This document shows positions 54,066 to 64,000 of a stretch of 64,000 bases of DNA, one piece after another. Under the pieces are notes generated by a model. The model was not told where the DNA came from. It did not search any database and saw only the letters and a list, made by a program, of their open reading frames with translations. A program made the position numbers and the translations under genes. Origin of the DNA: Nematopogon swammerdamellus (taxonomy: Eukaryota > Arthropoda > Insecta > Lepidoptera > Adelidae); NCBI GenBank assembly GCA_946902875.1, contig OX336339.1, forward strand, positions 22,847,349 to 22,911,348, in the 5' to 3' direction. Every line of letters begins with the position of its first letter. The first letter of the stretch is position 1.

Positions 54066-54388
54066 AGATAAAAAACCGACCAAGTGCGAGTCGGAATCGC
54101 ACAGCTAGGTTTCCGCACCCAAAAAAAAAAAAAAACTTTGAAAAATATGCACATTTGTTGTTACACTTAATTTTTTGCCTTTTCTATATTTCATATTTAT
54201 TGTTGGTAACTATATGGTTGTATTTTATATTATTTGTTGGTATCTCCACCATAATAAATAACACATATTCTGTGAAAATATCAACTGGCTACCTATTACG
54301 GTTCCAAAGATACAACAGTAGGACAGACAGACAGACAGACGGAGTAGGCTTAGTAATAGGCTTTCGTAAGTTATACGGTACCTAAAAA
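54066..54388 (+). repeat. Rep-C, full length
   Basis: Head 'aaccgaccaagtgcgagtcg', internal 'taacacatattctgtgaaaa', GACA microsatellite (54323-54342), end 'taggctttcgtaagttatac'. Confidence 0.85.
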
Positions 54389-54705
54389 GTAAGCGATTTC
54401 AGCTTCTTTCCTTATTATGAAAAATATATTCCAAAGGTGGGCGAACACAGAAATAGCTTGGTGTTGCATACATTTAAAGAGTTTAAAGTGTGCATTTGTA
54501 CATACCTCGGTACATACCTACGTACGGAAGCAAGAACTTCCGTTCGGTTAGAGCGAGTTAAAGTTTCAGAGCTCAGCCGTAAGTTGAAAGTTTTGTTTAC
54601 TCCCACATCGCGCACGCCTGAGATTTATAGTCGGCGATCGAACCGGGTCAATATTAGTGTAGACACCGAAGAAGTCGAAAAGTAGAATAATCGTGGTCCT
54701 GTAGT
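54389..54705. other. Unassigned DNA
   Basis: No gene is recognised between Rep-C and Rep-D. Confidence 0.4.
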
Positions 54706-55000
54706 ACTGTGTGGGGTCGGTACTTAATAACAATAGCCGCACTGCATCTCTACGCGTGCATTTCGTCTCATCTTGGCACGGTGTTTCCACCGAGTCTTGC
54801 AGCAGGCCGTACTTGCTGCCTGATCTGAGTTATCTTGTCCGAATACTTTGCTAAACGTGGTGGTCGGTGTTGTGCTGTAATTACAGCAGTAATGCAGTGT
54901 GCAGTAATTAGTGTGTAACCAGAATACTTGTTGCACAACTCCGATTACTATGCTAACCCCGATTTTCGGGATACGGCGTGTGGTGTGTTGTAGTGCATAC
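54706..55000 (+). repeat. Rep-D element, near full length
   Basis: Head 'gtgtggggtcggtacttaat', then 'cgaatactttgctaaacgtg', 'ggtggtcggtgttgtgctgt', and 'accccgattttcgggatacg'. Diverged, with a local expansion of 'gcagtaat'-like units (54885-54912). Confidence 0.8.
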
Positions 55001-55106
55001 AATTCAATTCTCCCACAAAGTATTAATTCATGCACACCATTTGATGAAGCACGTTGATAACGATATGTGCGGCCACAAGTGGGACACATGTAAACATTGT
55101 ATTAGG

Positions 55107-55340
55107 TTTCCGTGCACCGTACGGAAGCCTATTACTAAGCCTACACCGTCTGTCTGTCCAACTGCTGTATCTTTGGAACCGTATAATAGCTAGCCGGTTG
55201 AAATTTTTACAGAATATGTATTATTCTGGCGGATATAACAACAAATAACAAACAAGTGCGAGTCGGACTCGCGCATGGGTACCGTACCACCATTCCGTAC
55301 GGATACGTACCGCCATTCCGTATTGATACGGAGCCCTAAA
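55107..55340. repeat. Rep-C composite (minus body, plus head)
   Basis: 55107-55248 is the family body on the minus strand ('taggtttccgtgcaccg', 'cagaatatgtattattctgg'). 55249-55275 is a plus-strand head ('caagtgcgagtcggactcgc'). Then come short repeats of 'taccgccattccgta' type. Confidence 0.7.
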
Positions 55341-56489
55341 AATGTTCGATGAATTAATTGCCCCTTCTACCGCGTTAAATTCTTTGATAAATTCGTACTT
55401 GGAGGCGCCGACGACCGGAGAAATGGTCGCTTGATAAACCGACTGAGAAGCAAACACGTTGCCGTCTCTGTGAACTTATAAAACAGTGCATTTAGTGATA
55501 AAATCAGCTCTGAAAGTAGAACAGTGTGGATAGCTCTAATACCTATTTTAGGAGAATTTTATTTTATTTTATTAGGGAAACACACAGTTACACAACATAC
55601 AAAATAAATGAATACATCTGTTCTCATTCTCTATTTCTATCTCTATCTCTACTACTTATCAAAGGGAACGTCTGTATGTATGTATATATGTTTAAAGTAA
55701 ACTCCGGAACCACTTAAGAGATTTGATGCGGTTTGCACCAATGGAAACAGTAGTTCATGAGGCTCACTATAGGCTCACGCTACCTACCTATAAGCTACCG
55801 CTATACCATCACGCTAAATAGCCTTACAGATGAGTAGTATCAGAGATATATAGTATGGACGGTAGAGACAGATAGAATATATGAGAAGCGATCATTTATT
55901 ATCATATATGTGTTTAAAACGGATTCGCTATTAAACCGAGTCTACCGCGAGGAAAGCCGCTAGAAAAATCTAGTACAATTATAATCATTAACCAGTAAGT
56001 CTCCACATTAATGAGCTGACTTAGAATAACTAAAACAGAGAACCTAAAACAAACAAAAAAGAGTAGAGGTAAATGTGCAAGCGAGTATAGAAGATAATTA
56101 TGTAATATATGCCTATGGAATTTGTTACTATTCTCTCACATTGTCCGTCCGCCTACTTAGACAGCCTTTAGCACACAAATTTATGCGCGAACTAGCTGTC
56201 TAACTCACAAGCAGCAAATCTGACAAATTTTTCTCCGACTGCAATGACTCTCGACTCTACTACACTGCTCAACCTCTGTTTGCGATAGTGTGGACGGAAG
56301 ACTACCGTCCGTAGTTATATATACGAGTATGTTGCACACGTAGGTACGTTAAATTAATAGGTTTTAATAACCGAAAGGGGTCATTCTATGAAATAAGAAA
56401 ATGTTCCCTGTGGTATGACTTTTTCATTTGGATACTTTGTTCCAATGCATGCATGTACCTAGTACCTTTTAGCGTTCTGTCTGCATCCA
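55341..56489. other. Unassigned, with Rep-E/E2 pieces
   Basis: 55690-55850 resembles Rep-E ('ccggaaccacttaagagatt', 'ccatcacgctaaatagcctt') and 55886-55975 is reversed Rep-E2. A CTAT/CTCT simple stretch lies near 55633-55655. No gene is recognised. Confidence 0.45.
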
Positions 56490-56780
56490 TCCAGAAGCTT
56501 TATTACTAAGCCTACGCCGTCTGTCCGTCTGTCTGTATGTACGTCCATCCGAGGGCTGTATCTTTTGAACCGTATAGGTAGCCGGTTAGACCCCGTAATA
56601 GAGCCCCTTAATTTTTTTCTTTTTGTTTTTTTTTTATTATTGTTGGCATATTCACCATAAATAACACAATATTATGTGAAAATTTCAACCTGCTACCTAA
56701 CTTGGTTTAAAAGATACAGCTCTCGAAACGACAAACAGACAGACGGCGTAGGCTTCCGTAAGAATGCAGAACCCTAGAAA
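56490..56780. repeat. Two Rep-C pieces in inverted arrangement
   Basis: 56490-56592 is minus ('attactaagcctacgccgtc', 'ttgaaccgtataggtagccg'). 56630-56780 is plus ('gtgaaaatttcaacctgcta', 'gacagacggcgtaggcttcc'). Together they could fold back on themselves. Confidence 0.72.
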
Positions 56781-56851
56781 GTACCGCCCGTTACACCGTG
56801 ATACACAAAAAAAAAAACCAATTGATAAATATTTGTATCGGTACAGATATA

Positions 56852-57236
56852 TTTTTTTTTTTTTATGGAAACTGACATGGTTGGCTACATCACCTACAAC
56901 GTCCGTGATGTCAGCCCATAACACCGGGTGAACTAGGTGCCATGTCAGTGCTTCCCCCTTTGCCGGCTACACTGAACTGGTCGGAAAACACAAACTATTT
57001 ACATAGCCGTTTAGACCGACGTTTCATTCAGTGCGGTGGTACCAACCCGGGCGGGTTAAACCCTACCACCAAGTAAGAATATGAGGGAAGGTACCTACAG
57101 TTTTACGAGGAATCCGAACCTCGGTCAGCCTCCAACGGTCAGCGGTCATCCCATCCAAGTACTGACCGCACCCAGCGTTGCTTAACATTCAATAGCGACA
57201 GTTGACTGTCTGCACCACTGAGCTATCGAGGCTGAC
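56852..57236 (-). repeat. SINE-A, complete copy
   Basis: Poly(T), tail, core ('gggcgggttaaaccctacca'), and full head ending 'ctgagctatcgaggctgac'. The 5S-like segment is 'catccaagtactgaccgc' on this strand. Confidence 0.9.
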
Positions 57237-57784
57237 AATTATGGTACATAGAATGGCCTACGTACATAATCCATTATATCGATATGAATGTGTCGATATT
57301 TATTAGCGCTGTACTGTAATGAACACGACAGTAGATATCGATACTTGACCAGAGTAGTGGTCACGAAACGGTATCGAGTCGACAATCTCTTCATTAGTTA
57401 AAGTGCATTGCGATAGTGGTTGTTAGAGATTCTTATAACTTTAGGGTAGTCGATTCGAACTCTTGCTGTCAACTATGGTTATTTATTACAAGTAATTACA
57501 ATTTTATTGCAATATTATTTTTATTCAGAGTGTTATCAAATATATGGATTTCAATTTAATAAAGAGTTATTAACTGATGAAAAAAATTTATATTGTAGGT
57601 GATAAAGTAATGAAAAATAATTTACAACATTTTAAAGTACATTTTTCCAAAGAGCTTTAATGAAGATTCGTCGGTCGAAAAGGCTATGAAAATTTGTAAA
57701 AACATCCTTCCATCCAGTTATTTGGCCCAAAAACAATACAAACTAGTTTTCTACGATGGCGTGGCACTTTGCTCGGGCAGGGAC
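57237..57784. other. Unassigned AT-rich DNA
   Basis: No gene or repeat is recognised; several 'atcgata' palindromic hexamers occur at 57277-57345. Confidence 0.4.
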
Positions 57785-58168
57785 TTTTTTTTTATGGAAA
57801 CTGACACGGTTGACTACATCACCGGCTACATCCGTGAAGTCAGCCCATAACATCTTGGCGAACTAGGTGCCATGTCAGTGCTTCCCTTCGGTCGTGCCGG
57901 CTACACTGAACTGAACGGAAAACACGAACTATTTACATAGCCGTTTCAACAGACCTTTCATTCAGTGCGATCGTACCAACCCTGGCGGGTTAAACCCTAC
58001 CACCTAGTTAGGTAAGAAGGGAAGGGACCCACAGTTTTACGTGGAACCCCAACCCCTGTTAGCCTCCAACGTTCGAGCGGTCACCCAACCATCTACTGAC
58101 CGCGCCCAGATGTCCTTATGATCCGACAGACAGTCGACCGACCGCACCACTGAGCTGCCGAGGCTGAC
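57785..58168 (-). repeat. SINE-A, complete copy
   Basis: Poly(T), tail, core ('ggcgggttaaaccctaccac') and head ('ctactgaccgcgcccagatg', ending 'gctgccgaggctgac'). Its head variant 'atccttatgatccgac' is nearest the short SINE at 18165-18367. Confidence 0.9.
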
Positions 58169-59289
58169 ACATGTTGTCGTAATGGGCAACCATGTAAGGC
58201 AAATAAACAAGATCTGTACAGACATCATCACGTTCAACTACAAACTTGCACGCCTCCGAATTTACAGGGGTGTAAAAACAAAATAGTTAAAAGTTAATCA
58301 CTGCCGGCCAGTGCTCGCATCCACTCCATACTTACCTATCACCGGACGTTGGGTATTAAAGCAAACTTTTAAGTTTACGCCGGATGTTGAAGCGAGCTGT
58401 AAAAGTGACTCGAAAATTTATCGGCCATATAAGAAGTTGGCCGAGCGGGTGGAAGTTTGCGCAATCTCACCTGACCGGGCGCATTAGGAGTGACATTGGC
58501 TATTGCCGCGCTCCGCGCCCGTTACGGGCGCCATTGGCGCTGTGTGCGACCTACCGGCAACGTGCGGGCTCCAAGTTACTCGATAAAACCAAATGGTGTA
58601 AAAATGCCGACACTTCAACGTCTCGTGTTTAGGTGTTTGCCAGTTCCTCCAGACGTGTCTACGTATAATTCGTTTAGTTGTTCGGCTTGTGAGCCTGACC
58701 TACTCTACCTAAATTATATAAATTAAATATTGACGTGACAACGTCACGTCTTATAAATTGATGAACACCGGCTGCGCGCACGAAAAAGTGTCACGTTCCA
58801 TCTGAGCCTGTGTGTGCAAGCGAGAGCGCGTAACAAGCGATAGAGAGGCACAATCGGCCCAATCGTCGGCTTGTTTATGACGTTATCACGTAAAATTATC
58901 GTCCGTAAACCGACTTTACAGACAACCAATTGTTTTTCTTGTTAAACAGAAAGAGAAAATAACAATTAAATAAACAGATAGAACTCACAATTACTAGAAA
59001 ATTAAAACTAACACAAACAACAAAACTAACCTAAAAAAATACCCTAACAAAATAAATTTCATTAAGCGGTTATAAGTACCCCGGGATAGAGCCGAGGATG
59101 CCGACCTTGTTAAATTAAGTTCCCTTATTATCAGCAGTACGTAGATAAGTACACAATATATTTATGATTATTATTTCAAGCTTTTAAAAAAAACGCATGA
59201 AAATCGGTCCACTTTTTAAGATAATTAATTTTTTTATTACTGAATTACTTGATTACTTGATTACAAACATAGCTAAGAACCATCCCGAT
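58169..59289. other. Unassigned DNA
   Basis: No gene is recognised. Short frames at 58384-58726 overlap one another in different registers and lack domains. Confidence 0.4.
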
Positions 59290-59476
59290 TAAACAAGCTT
59301 CCTAATAAAAAAAAACCGCATCCAAATCGGTCCATCCGTTTGGGAGCTACGATGCCACAGACAGACACACACACACACACACACCCTCTCCCTCACACAC
59401 ACACACACACACCCTATCATACACACACACACGTCAAACTTATAACACCCCTCCGTTTTTTTTGTCGGGGGTTAAT
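59290..59476 (-). repeat. Retrotransposon 3'-end-like repeat with CA microsatellite
   Basis: Contains 'caaatcggtccatccgtttg', two CA arrays (59363-59383 and 59395-59411) plus a third near 59419-59432. It ends 'acacccctccgttttttttg' and 'cgggggttaat', a common insect repeat boundary. Confidence 0.6.
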
Positions 59477-60473
59477 AAGAAACAGAATGTTCATGATAAT
59501 AATATAAATGTTTTCCTTGAAATTGCGACATATGACGTCGAGCCACCCATAAGGTGTCTAATGACGCCCATGGACATTCGGTCGTATGCGGGATTTGCAA
59601 ATGCCATGCGGGCCTGACAGGTGCCCATTCACGGCCTTTGAAGGTATATATAAAATAAAAAATAAATAATTTATGTTGAATCGAATATTTCAAAAATTTA
59701 ATATATTTTGAGCTATGTTGCTATTTATTTACATCTGCTAATAACACAAACAAAACACACGTAGGCGTACTCGTTGGTGTCTGAAGGTTTGTGAGAATTC
59801 GAAACGAGGCGGCTAATGACGGCGTACGAAAAATAAATTGTACATTTCCACAACACAAAGTAGGCGCCCGGCCGCAAAGTATCGGCAAAGTAAAATCAGG
59901 GCTGTCACGGCGGCAAACACAAACCGTTGCATCATTATATTTACGTCAACCGCTACAAAGGTAGCGAATAATGTGGTTCATTAGAGAAGTCGTAGCTATG
60001 CGACGCCGCCAACGACGACGCGACCCCGAAAGAGCTTTATTTTGATTGAGCGAACAGCGTTCTCGCCGACAGTTGCGCGCGGGGGGGAGCGTTCGCTCGG
60101 TCGCTCGGCGAACACTGCTTGCTCATTCGCCGGGTAACAGCCGAACGTGTGCAAACAGTTCGCTCGCCCGGTGATCGCGAAGCGTGTAGGTGGAGCCGAA
60201 ATGATGCCACGGCGGGAGTCCCAATTAGAGCTTCTGTATTGGTAATTCCACTCATAGATTAATTTAGGTAAATCAACATCTCACAATACGGAGCTAACAA
60301 GCTCGTCTCTGAGGGCTCGGCAGCAAATAGCAACAACAAAATAGTCGCGTTTGCCAGGTGGAATCTTCCACCTCAGACAGAACTCAACTTGGCAATAAAC
60401 AGTATACACACACATACATACACCGAAACCTAATTATAATGTCTGGTGGAATCTCAACCAATATTCGACCTTT
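59477..60473. other. Unassigned DNA
   Basis: No gene is recognised. A G/C-rich stretch with several 'ttcgctcg' motifs lies at 60050-60180. Confidence 0.4.
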
Positions 60474-60685
60474 TTAGGTTTCCGTAACCGTACGGACGCC
60501 TGACCGTCTCTCTATCCTACGTTTAAAGGGTTGTATATTTTGAACCGTAATAGGTAGCCGGTTGAAATTTTCACAGGATATGTATTATAATGGCGCATAT
60601 TTATCAAATAATACTTAAAGAAAAAAAAAACAAAAAGTAAAAAAAAAATCAAGAGGAGAAACGTATTTGGTTTTTTCTCTATCGT
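60474..60685 (-). repeat. Rep-C outer copy, 3' portion
   Basis: Reversed end 'ttttaggtttccgtaaccg' and body. It is interrupted at 60686 by a plus-strand Rep-C. The outer copy's head appears at 61018-61068. Confidence 0.72.
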
Positions 60686-60968
60686 AAAAAACCGGCCAAG
60701 TGCGAGTCGGACTCGCGCACCGAGGTTCCTGCACGACAAAAAAAAACTTCGAAAAAACACGTTTCTTGCATGGGGACCTCCCTTAATTGTTCACCTTTGA
60801 TTTTTTTAAATATTTTCTGTTATATGCGCTAAAATAACACATATTCTGTGAAAATTTGAACCGGCTAGCTATTACGGTTCCAAAGATACAGCCATCGTAC
60901 GGACAGGCAGACGGATGGACGGACAGACAGACAGACGGATAGACAAACGTTGTAGGCCGGAAACCTCA
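60686..60968 (+). repeat. Rep-C nested inside another Rep-C
   Basis: Head 'accggccaagtgcgagtcgg', internal 'taacacatattctgtgaaaa', GACA/GACG microsatellite (60900-60945), ends near 'gtaggccggaaacctc'. Confidence 0.82.
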
Positions 60969-61017
60969 AAACGGTTATACATGCAAGCGTCAAACTTTTA
61001 GCGTCGACCACTTACGT

Positions 61018-61068
61018 TGTGTACGGAAACGTCAGTGCGCGAGTCCGGCTCGCACTTGGCCAGTTTTA
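61018..61068 (-). repeat. Rep-C outer copy, head
   Basis: 'cgcgagtccggctcgcactt' then 'ggccagtttta': the reversed family head, completing the minus copy begun at 60474. Confidence 0.75.
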
Positions 61069-61337
61069 TTTTAAACACTTTACTTCAAAGTCATACATAA
61101 GTAAGTCACATTATGCATAGTAGAGAGATAAAAAAAACTTTAAACTAATCTCTTTATTTTGGCTTAAAGTTGAAACAGTTTAAGCATTTAATTTCATAAA
61201 GCACATTATGGATTTTAAATTGCCGATAATGGCATAATAATTTTAACGTAGCAGTTCAGGAGTAATTAAATCTGACGTATTCTATGACAAAATGCCATAG
61301 CGGAGACCGCAGCGGCGGCGCCGGGCGCAGCGGGGAA

Positions 61338-61363
61338 GGGGGGGGGGGAAGGGGGGGGGGGGG
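61338..61363 (+). repeat. Paired poly(G) runs (11 and 13 bases)
   Basis: Two G runs separated by AA. Confidence 0.94.
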
Positions 61364-61516
61364 CGGTGGAAGCTCTTTGTGCGAAGCCTATAAAACGTAA
61401 GCCCTGATATTTATAGCGTGGCTTTTAGGAAATGCGTATTATTTTACATGCCATAAAAACCTTGAAGTTAACCCTGCAATATTTTATCGTCTGCGCGGCG
61501 GGGGCAGCGGGGCGGT

Positions 61517-61538
61517 GGGGGGGGGGGGGGGGGGGGGG
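61517..61538 (+). repeat. Poly(G) run, 22 bases
   Basis: Uninterrupted G run between 'ggcggt' and 'cgcttcg'. Confidence 0.95.
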
Positions 61539-61883
61539 CGCTTCGTCAGGCACTCGGCAGAGCAAATGTCCATTGTCAGAGTTGGAGCATAAAAACAATG
61601 GCCTCTCTCCTCCGTGGGAAACAGACCTTAGGCGACACCTCCGCACTGAGGGTTCCGTGTAAGTTTACGGCGATTGTATGTATGTAGGTGAGGAAGGGGA
61701 TATAGCGTCTTTTGTGATGTCTTCGTAAAGATAATGCGTGTGATACCCAAGTTCTCTTATTGTCCTAAACTACATTCATCCGGCTGAAACTAAAACCCAA
61801 CAATCAAAGTTATTATGTAATTTGTCTTAGCGGCATGATCACGTCGAGTTCATGTTATCAGGCAGTGTAATAAAAATACATGA

Positions 61884-62109
61884 TTTTTTTTTATGTAATC
61901 CGGTATGGGTTGCTGAGTCGGAGGGCCAAAGCGCAGGCTCCGACCAGCCAATATCACCTACGTGAAGATAGGTGTCATACCGGAGACTTCCCTGGATTGC
62001 TGGCTATACTGGACTAGAGGAGAACACAGCCCAGGCTGTTATGCGGCCATCTTACATCCAGTACGGTGATACCAACCCAGTCGGCTACAATTTGAGCCTA
62101 CCACCTAGT
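61884..62109 (-). repeat. SINE-B, truncated in the core
   Basis: Poly(T), complete tail ('atgtaatccggtatgggttg', 'ggactagaggagaacacagc'), and the core edge 'cctaccacctagta'. It is the intact comparison for the interrupted tail at 24739-25397. Confidence 0.88.
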
Positions 62110-62724
62110 AATGATTCAACATTGGCAAGTTTTAAGGAGTTATTTCATTGTATATGAGGTTTGAGCACTGATCCGGCTAATATTAAGATCATCTCGCGAA
62201 ATTGTAGGTACATTATTATCGGTGAGATAATAATAAGATTTGTGGAACAATATACTATCAGAGGATAATTCTCCTTCACACAAAAAAAAATGCTGTCATT
62301 TGTACACGTACATGTAGTTATTATAAGCTATGCTTTAACACAAATGAAAAAAGAAAAAAAAAGAAAAATACACGAGAATACAAATTTTTTGGGGTCGTTA
62401 TGTCGCAAAACCATGCGGATGTACGAAAAATGTAAAAATGAGCGGATATCCGGAATGATGGCAGGCGGTGCGGAGAGCGCAGCCCGCGGCGGTTGTCCAC
62501 CCGCCCCCACCCCGCCGCCCGCCACCCCACCCGCGTCATTCACAAAGGCTACAGGAGAGGCGCGGTGGAAAAATAAATCTTTTTTAAATCTTTTCATTGA
62601 ACTGACCAGAGATTTGTGTAAATAGTTCTGAGTGATTTGTTTTTGAACTCTACAACTAAGGTATATTTTTATATTAAAGGTAATTGTACCCTTATGTTGA
62701 ACATTACAGGATTGAATAAAATAG
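62110..62724. other. Unassigned, with a C-rich patch
   Basis: C-rich patch at 62498-62532 ('ccacccgcccccaccccgcc'). The frames across it are low-complexity. No gene is recognised. Confidence 0.4.
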
Positions 62725-63038
62725 GTCAGCCTCGGGTAGCTGATTGGTGCGGTTGAGCGCGATCAGTAATTCGATGCGTGGTCGCTCATCTCACCGTTGG
62801 AGGCTGACCGTGGTTCGAATTCCAAAAGGTTTATCCCGCCCGGGTTGATACCACCGCACTGAATGCAACGTCAGTCGAAACGGCTATGTGAATAGTTCGT
62901 GTTTTCCGTCCAGTCCAGTGTAGCCGACATGAAATGAAGGGAAGCACTGACATGGTACCTAGTTCACCCGGTTTTATGGGCTGACATCACGGATTTTGTA
63001 GGTGATGGAGCTAAACGTGTCAGTATATAAAAAAAAAA
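62725..63038 (+). repeat. SINE-A with deletion at head-core junction
   Basis: Head 'gtcagcctcgggtagctgat' with a shortened 5S-like part, B-box-like 'ggttcgaattcc', then jumps into mid-core ('ggtttatcccgcccgggttg'), tail and poly(A). Confidence 0.87.
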
Positions 63039-64000
63039 TTTTGATAAATAAAATATTATACAATAATAATTTATGACCTAATAAATGACCTATGTATGTT
63101 TTGAATTAATCTTCATTAAAAATTCGTACGCCCACATTAAATAACATAAAAACATTATTACGCTGGGATAATTGCATCAAAATCATTTAGTGATATAGCA
63201 AAGGATCGATGGCGGAATGAAAAAAAAAATCGGTCAAGTGCGAGTCGGACTCGCGCACCCAGGTTCCGTACAGCTCGTGATATTTCATTGACACAGGTTG
63301 TGACGGCAGCAGCATCATTTAAAATTAGAATGAAATAATTATGTGCCCCCGTAAATATTCGAATACCCGTTGGCGCCGTCGTCGGACTACACCTCTGCGT
63401 TAGTCTGGCGCGCGCAAGTTGTCGTGCTTCACATAAAAAAAACCCCGATCAAAAGAAAGAGAGACAGAGAAAGTCAAAATAATTTCCGTTTAGTTACGTA
63501 AAGGCGTCGGGTCGACTTATATTTTATTATATTCGTAATTAAATACCGAATCATTAAATTTAATTAAAATTAATTGTATATTTTTTAAAAGAAAAAAAAT
63601 TTAAACCACTTCTGTAAATTTTTATAAAACTACCTTATTATGAAACAATATTTTCAAACGACTTAAAAAAAAAGAAGAATGTTCTCAATTGAACCTTTAC
63701 GTATTTTCCTTTTATACTTTCCTACATATTGTTCTTTACAGAACGGCGCTGGGCGCCAGTGAGAGCTGGAAGCGATGCATGTACAGAACGTGTGTTCGTA
63801 CGTACAGAGCAGTAAGTTACAATACGTGCAGGCAGCCACAGGGAAAGGGTTTGCACGTGCTTTTTACTTCCCGCTCGGCGATCGCGCCTCGTATTTCACA
63901 GCGGAAACAACGAGCCGCCTGTGCCTCGGACCCAGTACACAGAGGCGTATTTAGCGAAGACAAGCTTATGTACTGGACATGATTCCAGACGTTAAATTAC
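63039..64000. other. Unassigned, with a Rep-C head
   Basis: 63225-63275 is an isolated Rep-C head (+, 'caagtgcgagtcggactcgc'). The rest is AT-rich and unrecognised. A 97-codon frame at 63689-63982 has no domain I know. Confidence 0.4.

Larger units (their letters stand above)
61069..61883. other. Unassigned, with poly(G) runs
   Basis: Contains G runs at 61338-61348, 61351-61363 and 61517-61538. No gene is recognised. Confidence 0.4.

Overview
The window looks like intergenic or intronic DNA from an insect, most probably a moth or butterfly. It is AT-rich DNA broken by short, very GC-rich patches and packed with interspersed repeats. It contains decayed mariner and non-LTR retrotransposon fragments, hAT-type MITEs, poly(A)-tailed Pol III-type SINEs, and many copies of an element starting 'aaccggccaagtgcgagtc' that carries a GACA/GACG microsatellite. 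I associate that last repeat type with Lepidoptera from general knowledge; it is not proven here. I found no convincing host protein-coding gene, rRNA gene or functional tRNA gene. The recognisable coding sequence is all transposon debris.

Family labels used below are mine. SINE-A has a tRNA-like A box, a 5S rRNA-like promoter segment and a tRNA-like B box, then a 'core', a tail and poly(A). SINE-B has a different tRNA-like head but a related core and its own tail. Rep-C is the GACA-microsatellite element. Rep-D is the 'gtaccgtgtggggtcggtac' element. Rep-E, F, G, H, I, J and K are shorter repeated segments, several probably retrotransposon 3' ends.

Layout. 1-5 kb: Rep-C, a ~355 bp direct duplication bracketing a deleted mariner, and LINE and SINE scraps. 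5-7.6 kb: a GC-box tract and a 110/220 bp tandem array with a TATATAA in most monomers. 7.8-11.1 kb: Rep-F and Rep-J, a 68 bp x 4 tandem array inside SINE debris, a retroelement C-terminal nuclease-like domain, and a 212 bp-arm perfect palindrome. 11-18 kb: two structured MITEs, one LINE end and four long poly(G)/poly(C) runs. 18-30 kb: SINEs, a SINE-A nested in a SINE-B, a CAGGGTG-ended MITE and a hAT MITE with a perfect 8 bp duplication. 30-39 kb: a 157 bp near-identical duplication, a 1.13 kb TIR element inside a SINE, and many Rep-C/Rep-D copies. 39-43.5 kb: two ~17-unit arrays of a 56/41 bp repeat flanking LINE sequence. 44-53 kb: a GC-rich promoter-like block, nested SINE/LINE insertions, a second nuclease-domain element, and a perfect 24 bp x 9 array born inside a LINE end. 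53-64 kb: Rep-C, SINE-A and SINE-B copies and three poly(G) runs.

The main signal is structural. SINE modules (heads, core, tails) are shuffled between families, insertions are repeatedly nested, and several tandem or palindromic structures look very young. Nothing here reads as a multi-gene functional system.
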